Assembly: GCF_002159975.1 (NCBI RefSeq)
Contig: NZ_NFJR01000004.1
Location: 1 to 64,000, forward strand
From: Barnesiella sp. An22
GTDB taxonomy: Bacteria; Bacteroidota; Bacteroidia; Bacteroidales; Barnesiellaceae
DNA length: 64,000 nucleotides
Direction of reading: 5' to 3'
Shown here: piece after piece, positions 8,489-17,529 of the stretch
How the letters are laid out: each line of letters begins with the position of its first letter
Position numbering within the stretch: the first letter of the stretch is position 1
Notes under the pieces: model-generated
What the model was told of the DNA's origin: nothing
The model's input: the letters and a program-made list of their open reading frames with translations, nothing else
Databases searched by the model: none
Translations under genes and position numbers: made by a program

Positions 8489-9838
8489 CTATGAGTTTTG
8501 GCGACCGAGAAGCCGGGCTTCGGCCTCCTGGGCGCGAGCGAAGTCGAAACTGGCGACCGTCTGCTGCATGAGGGCGGTGATGCGGTCGTTGCACAAGTTG
8601 CCCATGCTGCCTTCGTGGGTGTGGACGATGTGCTTGTCGGGGGTGAAGTGCCCGGCCTCGATCTCGAGCCCCACCTGCTTGTAGGCATCGCGAAAGGGGA
8701 CACCGGCCTGTACGCGGCGGTTCACCTCCTCGACGCTGAACATGAGGTTGTAGCGCGGGTCGTCGACGATGTGGGTGTTGACCTCGATTTGCGACATCAT
8801 CTGGTTGACCATGTGCAGGCAGTCGTCCAGTTCGTCGAAGGCGGGGAGGAACAACTCCTTGATGATTTGCAGGTCGCGGAAGTAGCCCGAAGGCAAGTTG
8901 TTGGCTATGAGTGTAATCTGGTAGGGAAGGGCCTGCAGCTTGTTGCATTTGGCCCGGGTCAGTTCGAATACGTCGGGGTTCTTCTTGTGGGGCATGATGC
9001 TCGAGCCGGTGGTAAAGGCGTCGGGCAACTTGATGAAGGCGAAGTTTTGCGAGTTGTAGAGGCAGGCGTCGAAGGCCAGTTTGGCCAGCGTCGCCGCTAT
9101 CGAGGCGATGGCCGAGGCGACGATGCGCTCGGTCTTGCCGCGTCCCATCTGGGCATACACCACGTTGTAGTCCATCGACTCGAATCCCAGCAGGTCGGTG
9201 GTGCGGGTGCGGTCGAGGGGGAACGACGAACCATATCCGGCAGCCGACCCCAGCGGGTTGCGGTTGCACACCCGGTAGGCGGCTTGCATGACGATGAGGT
9301 CGTCGACCAGGCTCTCGGCGTATGCCGCAAACCAGAGGCCGAACGACGAGGGCATGGCCACCTGCAGGTGGGTGTAGCCCGGCATGAGTACCTGTTTGTA
9401 CCGTTCGCTTTGGTCGATGAGCGTATTGAACAGCGTCTCTACCCCCTCGACGGTATGTTGCAGCCGGGCCCGGGTGAAGAGCTTGAGGTCGACCAGCACC
9501 TGGTCGTTGCGCGAGCGTCCGCTGTGTATCTTCTTGCCCATGTCGCCCAACCGGCGGGTGAGCATCAGCTCGACCTGCGAGTGCACATCCTCGACCCCCT
9601 CTTCGATGGTGAATTGCCCCGACTGGGTTTCGGCGTAGATGTGTCGTAACTCGGCGGTCAGCTTCTCCAGCTCGTCGGCCGAGAGGAGCCCGATGGATTG
9701 CAACATGTTGATGTGAGCCAGCGAGCCCAGAATGTCGTAGGGGGCCAGATAGAGGTCCATTTCCCGGTCCCGGCCTACGGTGAATCGCTCTACGTCGTGA
9801 TTGACCTGTACCGATTTTTCCCAAAGTTTCTGTGCCAT
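8489..9838 (-). CDS. argH: Argininosuccinate lyase
   Basis: Cleaves argininosuccinate to arginine and fumarate, the last step of arginine synthesis. The 449-residue sequence begins KLWEKSVQVNHDVERFTVGRD and carries the fumarase-superfamily signature GSSIMPHKKNP near residues 275-285, including the mobile-loop serine. SGRSRNDQV, the substrate-binding region, is also present. It is transcribed after pyrE and the SRPBCC gene (54-base gap upstream) and is closely followed by the aldo/keto reductase. No other arginine gene is in the window. Confidence 0.96.
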   Translation of the reverse strand: MAQKLWEKSVQVNHDVERFTVGRDREMDLYLAPYDILGSLAHINMLQSIGLLSADELEKLTAELRHIYAETQSGQFTIEEGVEDVHSQVELMLTRRLGDMGKKIHSGRSRNDQVLVDLKLFTRARLQHTVEGVETLFNTLIDQSERYKQVLMPGYTHLQVAMPSSFGLWFAAYAESLVDDLIVMQAAYRVCNRNPLGSAAGYGSSFPLDRTRTTDLLGFESMDYNVVYAQMGRGKTERIVASAIASIAATLAKLAFDACLYNSQNFAFIKLPDAFTTGSSIMPHKKNPDVFELTRAKCNKLQALPYQITLIANNLPSGYFRDLQIIKELFLPAFDELDDCLHMVNQMMSQIEVNTHIVDDPRYNLMFSVEEVNRRVQAGVPFRDAYKQVGLEIEAGHFTPDKHIVHTHEGSMGNLCNDRITALMQQTVASFDFARAQEAEARLLGRQNS

Positions 9839-9892
9839 TCGAGTTACGTTTTTAAGATTCTACAAATAGATTGCGGGCAGACTACCTCCTGA

Positions 9893-10324
9893 TTATTGCT
9901 CGTAGGGGAGCACCACCAGCATGTCGGCCATTTTGTCGACCCCCTCTTGCAAGGGTTTCGACACCATGGGCTTGATGAAGGGGTTGAGGTCGGCCTTGAC
10001 GGTGACGCGCGAAGCGGTCTCGCACTCGCCGGTGGGTACGAACTGTATCCACAGGTTGAGGGGCAGCGGCGAGTTTTCGGCCTCGAACTTGATGGTCTTG
10101 TTGGGCTCCCGGTTTACGATGCGGAAGGTGACCGAGCCGATGGGGCTCACCTCGATCGAGAGGCTGTCGCTGTCGTATCCCGTAATCTTGAGTTTGTTCT
10201 GGTTTTCGGGAGCGTTCAACACGCTTTGGAAGCGGTCGAGGTTCGAGAGGTCGGAGAGCAGGGCATACACCTTCTCTACGGCGTGGGCAATCCGCACCGT
10301 TTTACTTTCGAAACTGCTGGTCAT
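9893..10324 (-). CDS. SRPBCC-fold (START-like) protein
   Basis: A 143-residue protein starting MTSSFESKTVRIAHAVEKVY, with the helix-grip pattern of small polyketide-cyclase/START-like ligand-binding proteins: VYALLSDLSNLDRFQSVL, ITGYDSDSLSI, VTFRIVNREPNKTIKFE. The start was chosen at the ATG that overlaps the pyrE stop (ATGA), because upstream codons run inside pyrE. It probably binds a lipid or other hydrophobic ligand; no catalytic residues are evident. The tight coupling to pyrE is common in Bacteroidales. Confidence 0.82.
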   Translation of the reverse strand: MTSSFESKTVRIAHAVEKVYALLSDLSNLDRFQSVLNAPENQNKLKITGYDSDSLSIEVSPIGSVTFRIVNREPNKTIKFEAENSPLPLNLWIQFVPTGECETASRVTVKADLNPFIKPMVSKPLQEGVDKMADMLVVLPYEQ

Positions 10325-10974
10325 ACGGCGGGCGTGTTGTTGGGACCTTGCCAGCTCGAGGGGTCTTTGCGCCACTCTTGCAGAGTCTCGAGGTCTTCGG
10401 GTTTGATATAGTTGGTCTCGAGAGCCGTCTCGAGCATGGCGTTGTAGTTGCTCAACGTAATCAGTTCTACCTGAGCGGCCTTGAACTTGCGCGTGGCAAC
10501 GGGGAAGCCGTAGGTGAAGATGGCTACCATACCGATGACTTCGCAGCCGGCGTTGCGGATGGCTTCGACTGCTTTCAGACTGCTGCCGCCGGTCGAGATG
10601 AGGTCTTCGATAACGACTACCTTTTGTCCGGGAACCAGGTTACCCTCGATGAGGTTCTCGAGTCCGTGGTCTTTCGGTGCCGAGCGCACATATACATAGG
10701 GTAACCCCAGTGTGTCGGCTACCAGTGCACCTTGGGCAATGGCGCCTGTGGCTACGCCGGCAATGGCATCGGCCGAGCCGAAGTTTTCCATAATAACCCG
10801 GCAAAGTTCTACCTTGATGAAACTTCTCACCTCGGGGTAGGAGAGGGTACGGCGGTTATCGGTGTATATGGGTGAATTCCAGCCCGATGCCCATACGAAA
10901 GGATTCTCGGGTTGCAGTTTGATGGCTCTGATTTTTAAGAGTTTCTCGGCCAGTAATCGTTCTACCGTTTTCAT
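10321..10974 (-). CDS. pyrE: Orotate phosphoribosyltransferase
   Basis: Converts orotate and PRPP to OMP in pyrimidine synthesis. The 217-residue protein has the PRPP-binding loop VVVIEDLISTGGSS at 119-132, and orotate-site residues in WNSPIYTDNR (about 32-41) and the flexible loop SAPKDHG. First gene of a minus-strand operon running into the SRPBCC gene, argH, aldo/keto reductase and Rieske-like genes. A TACCTTTG -7 element lies about 30 bases upstream of the start. Confidence 0.96.
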   Translation of the reverse strand: MKTVERLLAEKLLKIRAIKLQPENPFVWASGWNSPIYTDNRRTLSYPEVRSFIKVELCRVIMENFGSADAIAGVATGAIAQGALVADTLGLPYVYVRSAPKDHGLENLIEGNLVPGQKVVVIEDLISTGGSSLKAVEAIRNAGCEVIGMVAIFTYGFPVATRKFKAAQVELITLSNYNAMLETALETNYIKPEDLETLQEWRKDPSSWQGPNNTPAV

Positions 10975-11003
10975 GACGAATAATATTTAGGATAATCGAA
11001 AGA

Positions 11004-11011
11004 CAAAGGTA
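11004..11011 (-). promoter_or_regulatory. -7 promoter element for pyrE operon
   Basis: TACCTTTG on the minus strand matches TAnnTTTG. I do not see a clean TTTG 19 bases upstream, so only the -7 half is supported. Confidence 0.5.
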
Positions 11012-11061
11012 AGAAAAATAGCAGATAAACGGCCGAATGGAATCTAAAAATATGAAAATAT

Positions 11062-11757
11062 TTACTGCGCGGCAGCCAGGGTGAGGCAACTGATGCGAGG
11101 CTCGCCGTGGGCGTGGAGTGCTTGGGCGCAGGCCAAGAGGGTGGCGCCGGTGGTCACCACGTCGTCGACGAGCAGGATGTGGCGGCCGGTCAGGTCGGGA
11201 GCCAGCCGGGCGTCGTAGGCCGAGTGGGTGTCGAGCCAGCGGTCGTAGATGCCCTTGCGGGTTTGCGAGTGGGAGTCGCGGGTGTGCTGCAGCCAACGGG
11301 TGCAGAGTTCTATGCCGGTGGCGTGTGCCACGCCGCGGGCTATCCATTCGCTCTGGTTGTAGCCCCGGCGGCGCAGTTTGGCGGGATGCAGGGGCACGGG
11401 TACCAGTGTGTCGATGCCGTCGAAGAACCGGTGCGGCTGTAACTCGCGGGCAAAGATTTCGCCCAGTACGAGGCCGCACCGTTTGCCGCCGTGGTATTTG
11501 ATGTGGTGTATCAGTTGCCTCACGTCGCCCGGGGTGGTGAAGTGGAAGAAGGCGGCGCATCGCTCGATGGGAATCTTGCCCAGAAAGAGCTGGGCCATGG
11601 GGCTGAGTGGGTCGAGGTGGTAGCCGGTGCGGGGCAGGCGGTGCAGGCAGCCGGTACAGAGCCCCCGCTCGTCGCGGTTCATGGCCCGCAGGCAGACGGG
11701 GCAGAGGCGCGGAAAGAAGAGGTCGAGCAGGTCGTCGAGCGGATGGAGCCGTTTCAT
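11062..11757 (-). CDS. comF: ComF-family phosphoribosyltransferase-like protein
   Basis: A 231-residue protein with the two-part ComF layout. An N-terminal zinc-knuckle-like segment (CPVC…CTGC, about residues 18-38) is followed by a phosphoribosyltransferase fold ending in ILLVDDVVTTGATL. VPVPLHPAKLRRRGYNQSE is the conserved ComF signature. ComF proteins support DNA uptake in competent bacteria; their biochemical role is poorly defined. Start chosen at the ATG overlapping the recX stop. dprA, another competence-linked gene, lies elsewhere in this window (48.7 kb). Confidence 0.9.
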   Translation of the reverse strand: MKRLHPLDDLLDLFFPRLCPVCLRAMNRDERGLCTGCLHRLPRTGYHLDPLSPMAQLFLGKIPIERCAAFFHFTTPGDVRQLIHHIKYHGGKRCGLVLGEIFARELQPHRFFDGIDTLVPVPLHPAKLRRRGYNQSEWIARGVAHATGIELCTRWLQHTRDSHSQTRKGIYDRWLDTHSAYDARLAPDLTGRHILLVDDVVTTGATLLACAQALHAHGEPRISCLTLAAAQ

Positions 11758-12221
11758 GGCACGACCTGTTTTAATGCGTTGAAAATAAGTGCTGATTCGA
11801 ATCCCCGGGAGGTGGCGAAGCGGAAGAGTTTGGCCCGTCGGGCTTCGGGGTCGTCGTCGCGAATCGAGCGCGATTTGGCTTGCAGCAGTTCGAGCAGACG
11901 GTCGTTGTACTGCTCCTCGTCGAGGGTGGCGAGGGCGTGGTCTATGTCGCTGCCGTCGATGCGTTTCTGCTGCAGGGCGTAGCGCATCTTGATGCGGCCC
12001 CATCCCGAGAAGCGGAATTTGTCTTTGACGAAGGCCACGGCGTAACGTTGCTCGTCGATAAACCGCTCTTGCACGAGCCGGTCGATGATGGTGCGGCTGT
12101 CGGCTTCGGTCACGCCCCATCGGGCCAGTTTTTCACGAATGTCGGCCGTGCAGTGTTCGGCCGATGAGCAGAGGGCGGCGGCCCGGTGCAGGGCTTCGGG
12201 GGGTGTCAGTATTTTAGCCAT
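11754..12221 (-). CDS. recX: Regulatory protein RecX
   Basis: Modulator of RecA filaments. The 155-residue protein shows three tandem three-helix repeats: AAALCSSAEHCTADIREKLARWGV, then LVQERFIDEQRYAVAFVKDK, and RIKMRYALQQKRIDGSDIDHAL. Length and order match the family. It overlaps the prmC stop by 8 bases and the comF start by 4, giving a tight prmC-recX-comF operon. recA is not nearby. Confidence 0.92.
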   Translation of the reverse strand: MAKILTPPEALHRAAALCSSAEHCTADIREKLARWGVTEADSRTIIDRLVQERFIDEQRYAVAFVKDKFRFSGWGRIKMRYALQQKRIDGSDIDHALATLDEEQYNDRLLELLQAKSRSIRDDDPEARRAKLFRFATSRGFESALIFNALKQVVP

Positions 12222-13074
12222 GAGCGTGAGGTTTTATGGCCGATGCAAACCGGTCTTTGTCGTAGAGGTCGTGTATGATGCGTATCTGTTCGTAGCCCTG
12301 GCGCTCCAGCATGCAGGCGCAGGCGGGGCCCTGAGCCTCGTTGATTTCGAAGTAGAGGCGGCCGCCGGGCGAGAGCAGGGTGAGACCGTCGCGGGCTATC
12401 TTGTCGTAGAAGAGCAACGGGGTCTCGTCGGGGACGAAGAGGGCTTCGTGCGGTTCGTAGCCCAGCACGTTTTCGCTCATGGCCCGGCTTTCGCTCCGGC
12501 AGATGTAGGGCGGGTTGCTCACGATGAGGTCGAGCGAACCGGGCGTGAGTTGCGAGAGGTCGTAGTGGAGGATGTCGCGCTGGTAGAAGTCGACCGTCAC
12601 CTGCTGGAGCTCGGCGTTGCGGCGGGCAATCGCCAGGGCCTCGGGCGAGAGTTCCCACGCCTCGACCCGGCATTGGGGCAGCTCCCGAGCCAGGGTGACG
12701 GCAATGCAGCCGCTGCCCGTACCCAGGTCGGCGATGCGCAGCGGGCGGCTGCGGTTCTCGTCGATGATGAGGCGCACCAGCTCTTCGGTCTCGGGGCGGG
12801 GAATGAGCGCGCCGGGGGCGATGTAGAAGCGGCGGTCGCAAAACCATGCATAGCCCAGAATGTACTGGATAGGCTCCTGCCGGGCGAGCCGACTGGCTAT
12901 CTCCTCGATTTTTCGGTGCATATCCTCAGATAAAATCGTATCTTTGCGGAGCAGTATATCGGTAGGGGTATAGTCGCACAGTGCCTCGAAAATCAGCCGG
13001 ATGAAGCCGTTGATTTCGCCGGGCGGATAGATGCCCTGGAGGGTGTGGCGCAGGAGGTCGATACTCGGTTGCAT
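12214..13074 (-). CDS. prmC: Peptide chain release factor glutamine methyltransferase
   Basis: Methylates the GGQ glutamine of release factors. The 286-residue product has an N-terminal helical domain, the SAM-binding motif DLGTGSG at 116-122, and the catalytic NPPY motif at 187-190. The ATG start at 13074 is used because upstream in-frame sequence crosses the promoter region of the divergent ribD gene. First gene of the prmC-recX-comF operon. Confidence 0.95.
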   Translation of the reverse strand: MQPSIDLLRHTLQGIYPPGEINGFIRLIFEALCDYTPTDILLRKDTILSEDMHRKIEEIASRLARQEPIQYILGYAWFCDRRFYIAPGALIPRPETEELVRLIIDENRSRPLRIADLGTGSGCIAVTLARELPQCRVEAWELSPEALAIARRNAELQQVTVDFYQRDILHYDLSQLTPGSLDLIVSNPPYICRSESRAMSENVLGYEPHEALFVPDETPLLFYDKIARDGLTLLSPGGRLYFEINEAQGPACACMLERQGYEQIRIIHDLYDKDRFASAIKPHAHG

Positions 13075-13165
13075 GTTGACAGTTGTTAGGAACCGAGGCG
13101 ATACAGACCCGTAAAACCTGCTGCCGATGGCTGCCGTGCCGGGGTGTCGCTGTCTCGGTGTGTGG

Positions 13166-13173
13166 CAAAGGTA
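13166..13173 (-). promoter_or_regulatory. -7 promoter element for prmC operon
   Basis: TACCTTTG on the minus strand, 92 bases upstream of prmC, in the 117-base gap to divergent ribD. The -33 element is not clear. Confidence 0.5.
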
Positions 13174-13191
13174 AATAAAAAAGTTCAAGAT

Positions 13192-14244
13192 ATGGATAGA
13201 GATGTAGATTCTGCTTTCATGCGCCGGTGCCTGCAACTGGCTTCGCTGGGGCGCGGCCATGTGGCTCCCAACCCCATGGTGGGGGCGGTGGTGGTGCACG
13301 AGGGGCGCATCATCGGCGAGGGGTATCACCGCTGTTTCGGCAAGCCTCATGCCGAGGTGAACGCCATCGCCTCGGTGGCCTACGAGTCGCTGTTGCCCCA
13401 GTCGACCCTGTATGTATCGCTCGAGCCCTGCTCGCATTACGGGAAGACACCGCCCTGTGCCGAACTGATTGTGGCCAAACGCATTCCGCGGGTGGTCGTG
13501 GGGTGTCTCGACCCCTTCCCGGCCGTGTCGGGACGAGGTGTTGCCCGGCTGCGCGAGGCGGGCGTCGAGGTGGTTACCGGCGTGCTCGAGGCCGAGTGTC
13601 TGGCGTTGAACCGTACCTTTATGACCTTTCAGACCCGCCATCGCCCCTTCGTCACCCTCAAGTGGGCGCAGAGCAGCGACGGGTTCATCGACCGGGTGCG
13701 TGAGCCGGGTGAACCGGCGGCCCGTATCTCGGACGATGTCTCGTCCGTGTGGGTGCACCGCCTGCGGGCCGAGTCCGACGCTATTCTGGTGGGAACCCGC
13801 ACGGCCATATCCGACAACCCTTCGCTCACGACGCGCCTCTGGCCCGGACGTTCGCCCCTGCGCATCGTGCTCGACGAGCATGCCCGCGTGCCGGCCGACC
13901 GGCAACTCTTTACCGACGGCCTGCCTACGCTCGTGGTGACCGGCCCGGAGACCGACTACCCGGTGCTGCCGCCGTCGGTCGAGGTGGTGCACCTGCCCTT
14001 TGGCGAGGCATTGATACCGGCCCTGCTCGACGAGCTATATCGTCGTCGCCTGCAGCATCTCGTAGTCGAGGGTGGTGCTGCTCTGTTACAGTCGTTTATC
14101 GACGCGGGCCACTGGGACGAGGCCCGTGTTGAGACCGGCCCCCTCGTGCTGGAGCAGGGTGTGGCCGCCCCGTCGATGGGTCGGCTACCGCAACAGACAG
14201 AGTGGTGCGGCCGGGCCCGAATCGAGTGGTACGAAAATAGGTAA
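13192..14244 (+). CDS. ribD: Bifunctional riboflavin deaminase/reductase
   Basis: Carries out the deaminase and reductase steps of riboflavin synthesis. The 350-residue product has an N-terminal zinc deaminase domain (HAE at 53-55; PCSHYGKTPPC at 79-89) and a C-terminal reductase domain (TLKWAQSSDGFID, LVVEGGAALLQSF). The frame is open from a GTG at 13144, but the ATG at 13192 places the family's conserved start correctly. No FMN riboswitch is visible upstream, and no other rib gene is in the window. Confidence 0.94.
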   Translation: MDRDVDSAFMRRCLQLASLGRGHVAPNPMVGAVVVHEGRIIGEGYHRCFGKPHAEVNAIASVAYESLLPQSTLYVSLEPCSHYGKTPPCAELIVAKRIPRVVVGCLDPFPAVSGRGVARLREAGVEVVTGVLEAECLALNRTFMTFQTRHRPFVTLKWAQSSDGFIDRVREPGEPAARISDDVSSVWVHRLRAESDAILVGTRTAISDNPSLTTRLWPGRSPLRIVLDEHARVPADRQLFTDGLPTLVVTGPETDYPVLPPSVEVVHLPFGEALIPALLDELYRRRLQHLVVEGGAALLQSFIDAGHWDEARVETGPLVLEQGVAAPSMGRLPQQTEWCGRARIEWYENR

Positions 14245-14313
14245 AAAGCAACCGTTCACCCGGCGAATCGTGCGGTTTGTCTAAAATTGTGCGTGCGGCC
14301 TTGCTGTTTTTGC

Positions 14314-14494
14314 TATTTTTGTTTCACGGAAACCGGATGCGGTTGGGCATAACAAATTCGAAGTGTTTGCCCATACGTTCACCTTTCGCCATTTTGAACT
14401 CGGAAAAGCCTAAGCGACAAGTAGAGGCTTATCCATAAATAATTATAATTATCGGAGTTTGTAGTATGCAAAGAAAAAAATGTTGCTAAATTTG
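14314..14494 (+). promoter_or_regulatory. Leader of the envelope cluster with two -7 elements
   Basis: The 287-base gap 14245-14531 contains TATTTTTG (14314-14321) and TAAATTTG (14487-14494), both matching TAnnTTTG, so a long and a short leader are possible. A small hairpin (14406-14411 with 14425-14430) lies between them. No gene is seen here. Confidence 0.45.
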
Positions 14495-14531
14495 CCGATT
14501 GTAACTGCAAACTTGTAACGCATATCAGTTG

Positions 14532-16025
14532 ATGAAGACGCAAAAAATATACTTTTTTCTGTGTATAGCCGCTCTGTTTTTATCTGGCATTTCGTGCAAC
14601 TCTACCGATGACGAGGAGATAACCTATACCATCTCGGAGAGTGTGCGGGTTACCAGCTTCTCTTTGGCAGCCAACGACTCGGTGTTGGCCAATCTCGATA
14701 CCGTATTCTTCACCATCGACCTGAACGGTGGGCAGATTTTCAATGCCGACTCCCTGCCGGTGGGTACCGACGTATCGGCCTTGATTGCCAACATTTCGTT
14801 CGACAACGTGGCACAGGCAAAAATCATCATGGACCGCGGCGATGCCACCAAAAACGATACCATCGACTATCTGGCTTCGCCTACCGACTCGATTGACTTT
14901 ACATCGAAGGTGTCGCTGGTGGTAACCGCTCAGAACGGGGTGACCGAGAAGTGGTATTCGCTGAAGGTCAACGTGCATCAGATGGACCCCGACTCGCTCT
15001 ACTGGAACGCCCCCTTCGGGGTGAAGCCGCTGCCGTGTGGCGAAGGTGTTGCCGTGACGACGCAGAAGGCGGTCTACTTTAAGGGGAAAGCCTATTCGTT
15101 TATCGAGTCCAATTCGACTTGTACCGTATATATGACCGACAATCCCTATGCCGGCGAGTGGACTTCGCAGACGGTGACTGCCTTTACACCCAAAGTGCAG
15201 TCGGTTCAGGCGACCGACGACGCCCTCTATATGCTGGACCAGAGCGGCGAGCTCTATCGCTCGGAAGATGGTGCGAACTGGACCGCAACAGGCCAAAGTT
15301 TCTACTCGCTGGTAGGCTCGTGGAAATCGCGCGTGCTGGGTGTCGTCCTGGACAATGGCGTCTACAAACACGACTGCTATCCGCGTCCCGAGGGTTTCAC
15401 CCCCTATCCCGTACCCGAAAACTTCCCCGTTACGGGCAGCAGCCAGATGGTTACCTTCGTGTCGGAGTACGACCTGAATACCCCCCAGTCGATTATGATT
15501 GGCGGCCGCACGGCCAACAACCGCCTGACGGGAGCCACCTGGGGTTACGACGGTGAGGCTTGGGCACAGCTCGCCGGGTCGATAAAACCCTGCGAGGGAG
15601 CGTTGCTCTTCCCCTATTTCACCTTTACGACCAACGAATATTGGATTACGACCCAATACACCTCGTGGATTGTCATCGGCGGCCGCGAAGCCGAAGGGGT
15701 GGCCGACTCGGTATATGTGTCGGTCAACAACGGCAATACGTGGACAGCAGCCCCCGAATCGCTGGCCATGCCCTCCTATATCAATCCGCGGGCCTTTGCC
15801 TCGGTGCTGGTCATCGGCTCTGACTTCAGCGCTTCACAGAAGGCATCGCCGCTGTGGCGATTCATGCCCGTGCGTCAGGTAGCCGGTATGGCCACCACGC
15901 GAGCCAACGACGATTACAAGATTCCCTACATCTATATCTTTGGTGGAGAAAACAACTCGGGTACCGTCTACAACCAGATATGGCGGGGCGCGATAGGACG
16001 CCTGCGGTATCCGCCTATACCTTGA
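14532..16025 (+). CDS. DUF6242-type lipoprotein
   Basis: A 497-residue secreted protein of unknown function. Signal peptide with lipobox SGISC (Cys22), so probably a lipoprotein. Residues 35-145 form an N-terminal beta domain (ITSF-type repeat: VRVTSFSLAANDSVLANLD). Residues 165-490 read like a beta-propeller, with recurring W/G-rich blades such as SEDGANWTATGQ, VNNGNTWTAAPES and IFGGENNSGTVYNQIWRG. From memory, this family regularly precedes the DUF6089 protein, uppS and bamA in Bacteroidales, which suggests an envelope role. Confidence 0.8.
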   Translation: MKTQKIYFFLCIAALFLSGISCNSTDDEEITYTISESVRVTSFSLAANDSVLANLDTVFFTIDLNGGQIFNADSLPVGTDVSALIANISFDNVAQAKIIMDRGDATKNDTIDYLASPTDSIDFTSKVSLVVTAQNGVTEKWYSLKVNVHQMDPDSLYWNAPFGVKPLPCGEGVAVTTQKAVYFKGKAYSFIESNSTCTVYMTDNPYAGEWTSQTVTAFTPKVQSVQATDDALYMLDQSGELYRSEDGANWTATGQSFYSLVGSWKSRVLGVVLDNGVYKHDCYPRPEGFTPYPVPENFPVTGSSQMVTFVSEYDLNTPQSIMIGGRTANNRLTGATWGYDGEAWAQLAGSIKPCEGALLFPYFTFTTNEYWITTQYTSWIVIGGREAEGVADSVYVSVNNGNTWTAAPESLAMPSYINPRAFASVLVIGSDFSASQKASPLWRFMPVRQVAGMATTRANDDYKIPYIYIFGGENNSGTVYNQIWRGAIGRLRYPPIP

Positions 16026-16111
16026 TAGCGATGGGGGAGAGTGAACGGGACATATACTTTTCATCGGATTATTCCGTTTTATGTATGTAGGCATGTAAAA
16101 ATGGCGCGCAC

Positions 16112-16786
16112 ATGAAAAGAATAATTCCGATATTAGTGATGTTGATCAGTTGCACGGCCGCCGTGTCGGCACAAGACTACCGCTTCGATGCGGGTCTGGC
16201 CGGAGGCATAAGCTGTTATATGGGCGATGCGAACCAAGTGTCGCCGTGGCACCGGCCGGGAGTGGCGGTGAGCGGGGTCTTCCGCTTTTTGCTCAACTAC
16301 CGGTGGGCTGTCAAGACCGATTTTTCGGCCATGCAGTTTTCGGGCGATACCCGCGACTTCGACAACCGGTTTCCCAACGGGAGCGACTATTCGTTCGAGA
16401 GTTGGCAATACCGGTTGGGCGGACAGATAGAGTTCAACTTTTTCAACTACGGAATGGGTTACTCCTATCTGGGTACCAAGCGCCTGTCGCCCTATTTGCT
16501 GGCGGGGGCCGGTGTAGGATACTCGACCGTCGAGAGTGGTTACGTGAGTGTCGACGGCTCGTTGGGCGTGGGGGTGAAATACAAGATAGCCCCGCGATGG
16601 AACATAAGTTTGGAGTTTGCCATGCACAAGACGTTGGGCGACAGCTTCGACGGCAAGTCATTGAGCGACCCCTATAATATAAAGAGTAGCGTGCTGAAGA
16701 ATACCGATTGGTTTTCAACGACGTTGTTTTCGATCACGTATGAATTTGGCCGCAAGAAAGGAATTTGTAACAACGATAATCGTTGA
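16112..16786 (+). CDS. DUF6089-type outer membrane beta-barrel protein
   Basis: A 224-residue protein with a signal peptide cleaved near AVSA|QDYRFD, then alternating beta strands rich in aromatic residues and glycine, typical of small outer-membrane barrels (FDAGLAGGISCYMGDANQVS, LLAGAGVGYSTV, FSTTLFSITYEFGRK). It lies between the DUF6242 lipoprotein gene and uppS, with uppS starting 5 bases after its stop. Function unknown; location suggests a part in outer-membrane building or homeostasis. Confidence 0.82.
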   Translation: MKRIIPILVMLISCTAAVSAQDYRFDAGLAGGISCYMGDANQVSPWHRPGVAVSGVFRFLLNYRWAVKTDFSAMQFSGDTRDFDNRFPNGSDYSFESWQYRLGGQIEFNFFNYGMGYSYLGTKRLSPYLLAGAGVGYSTVESGYVSVDGSLGVGVKYKIAPRWNISLEFAMHKTLGDSFDGKSLSDPYNIKSSVLKNTDWFSTTLFSITYEFGRKKGICNNDNR

Positions 16787-16791
16787 AAAAC

Positions 16792-17529
16792 ATGACATAC
16801 GCAGAGCAGATAAATCGTACTCGTGTGCCTAAGCACATCGCCATTATCATGGACGGCAACGGCCGTTGGGCCAAGGAACGGGGACTGGATCGCTCGGAGG
16901 GCCATCGCAAGGGACTCGACGTAGTCCACGAAATTACCGATGCCGCCGCCGAGGTGGGGGTACAGTACCTTACGCTATATGCCTTCTCGACCGAGAACTG
17001 GAACCGGCCGCAAGCCGAGGTCGACGCCCTGATGGCTCTGGTGGTCTTCGGTATCGAACGCGAGACCCCCGGCATGATCGAGAAGGGGGTGCGCCTGTCG
17101 GTCATCGGCGACATAGACCGTCTGCCGGCCGACGTCAAAGCCCGTCTGTTGAAGTGTATCAGCGACACCTCGGGCGGGAAACGCATCGTCTTGAATCTGG
17201 CTCTCAGCTACTCGTCGCGGTGGGAGATTGCCCGTGCCGCCCGCTGCATTGCCCGGGAGGTCGAGGCCGGTCGTCTGGCTGTCGACGACATCACCGAGAC
17301 AACCCTCGATCGCTACATGACCACGGCCGACATGCCCAACCCCGATTTGCTCATCCGCACCGGCGGCGAGATACGCCTCAGTAACTTCCTGCTGTGGCAG
17401 TTGTCCTATGCCGAGTTCTATTTTACCGAGGAGTATTGGCCCGACTTTACCGGCGAGAGCCTCTACCAGGCCATTGTCGAGTACCAGTCGCGTGAACGTC
17501 GGTTCGGCAAAACGAGTGAACAACTATAA
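16792..17529 (+). CDS. uppS: Isoprenyl transferase (undecaprenyl diphosphate synthase)
   Basis: Makes the C55 lipid carrier for peptidoglycan and glycan assembly from FPP and IPP. The 245-residue protein has HIAIIMDGNGRWAKERG at 15-31 with catalytic Asp21, YAFSTENWNRP, and the C-terminal RTGGEIRLSNFLLWQ motif. The ATG at 16792 is preferred over an upstream in-frame TTG that overlaps the previous gene. Its stop is immediately followed by the bamA ATG. Confidence 0.96.
   Translation: MTYAEQINRTRVPKHIAIIMDGNGRWAKERGLDRSEGHRKGLDVVHEITDAAAEVGVQYLTLYAFSTENWNRPQAEVDALMALVVFGIERETPGMIEKGVRLSVIGDIDRLPADVKARLLKCISDTSGGKRIVLNLALSYSSRWEIARAARCIAREVEAGRLAVDDITETTLDRYMTTADMPNPDLLIRTGGEIRLSNFLLWQLSYAEFYFTEEYWPDFTGESLYQAIVEYQSRERRFGKTSEQL

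Noticed and set aside
13075-13191. FMN riboswitch upstream of ribD
   Set aside because: The gap is too short and lacks the conserved RFN stems.
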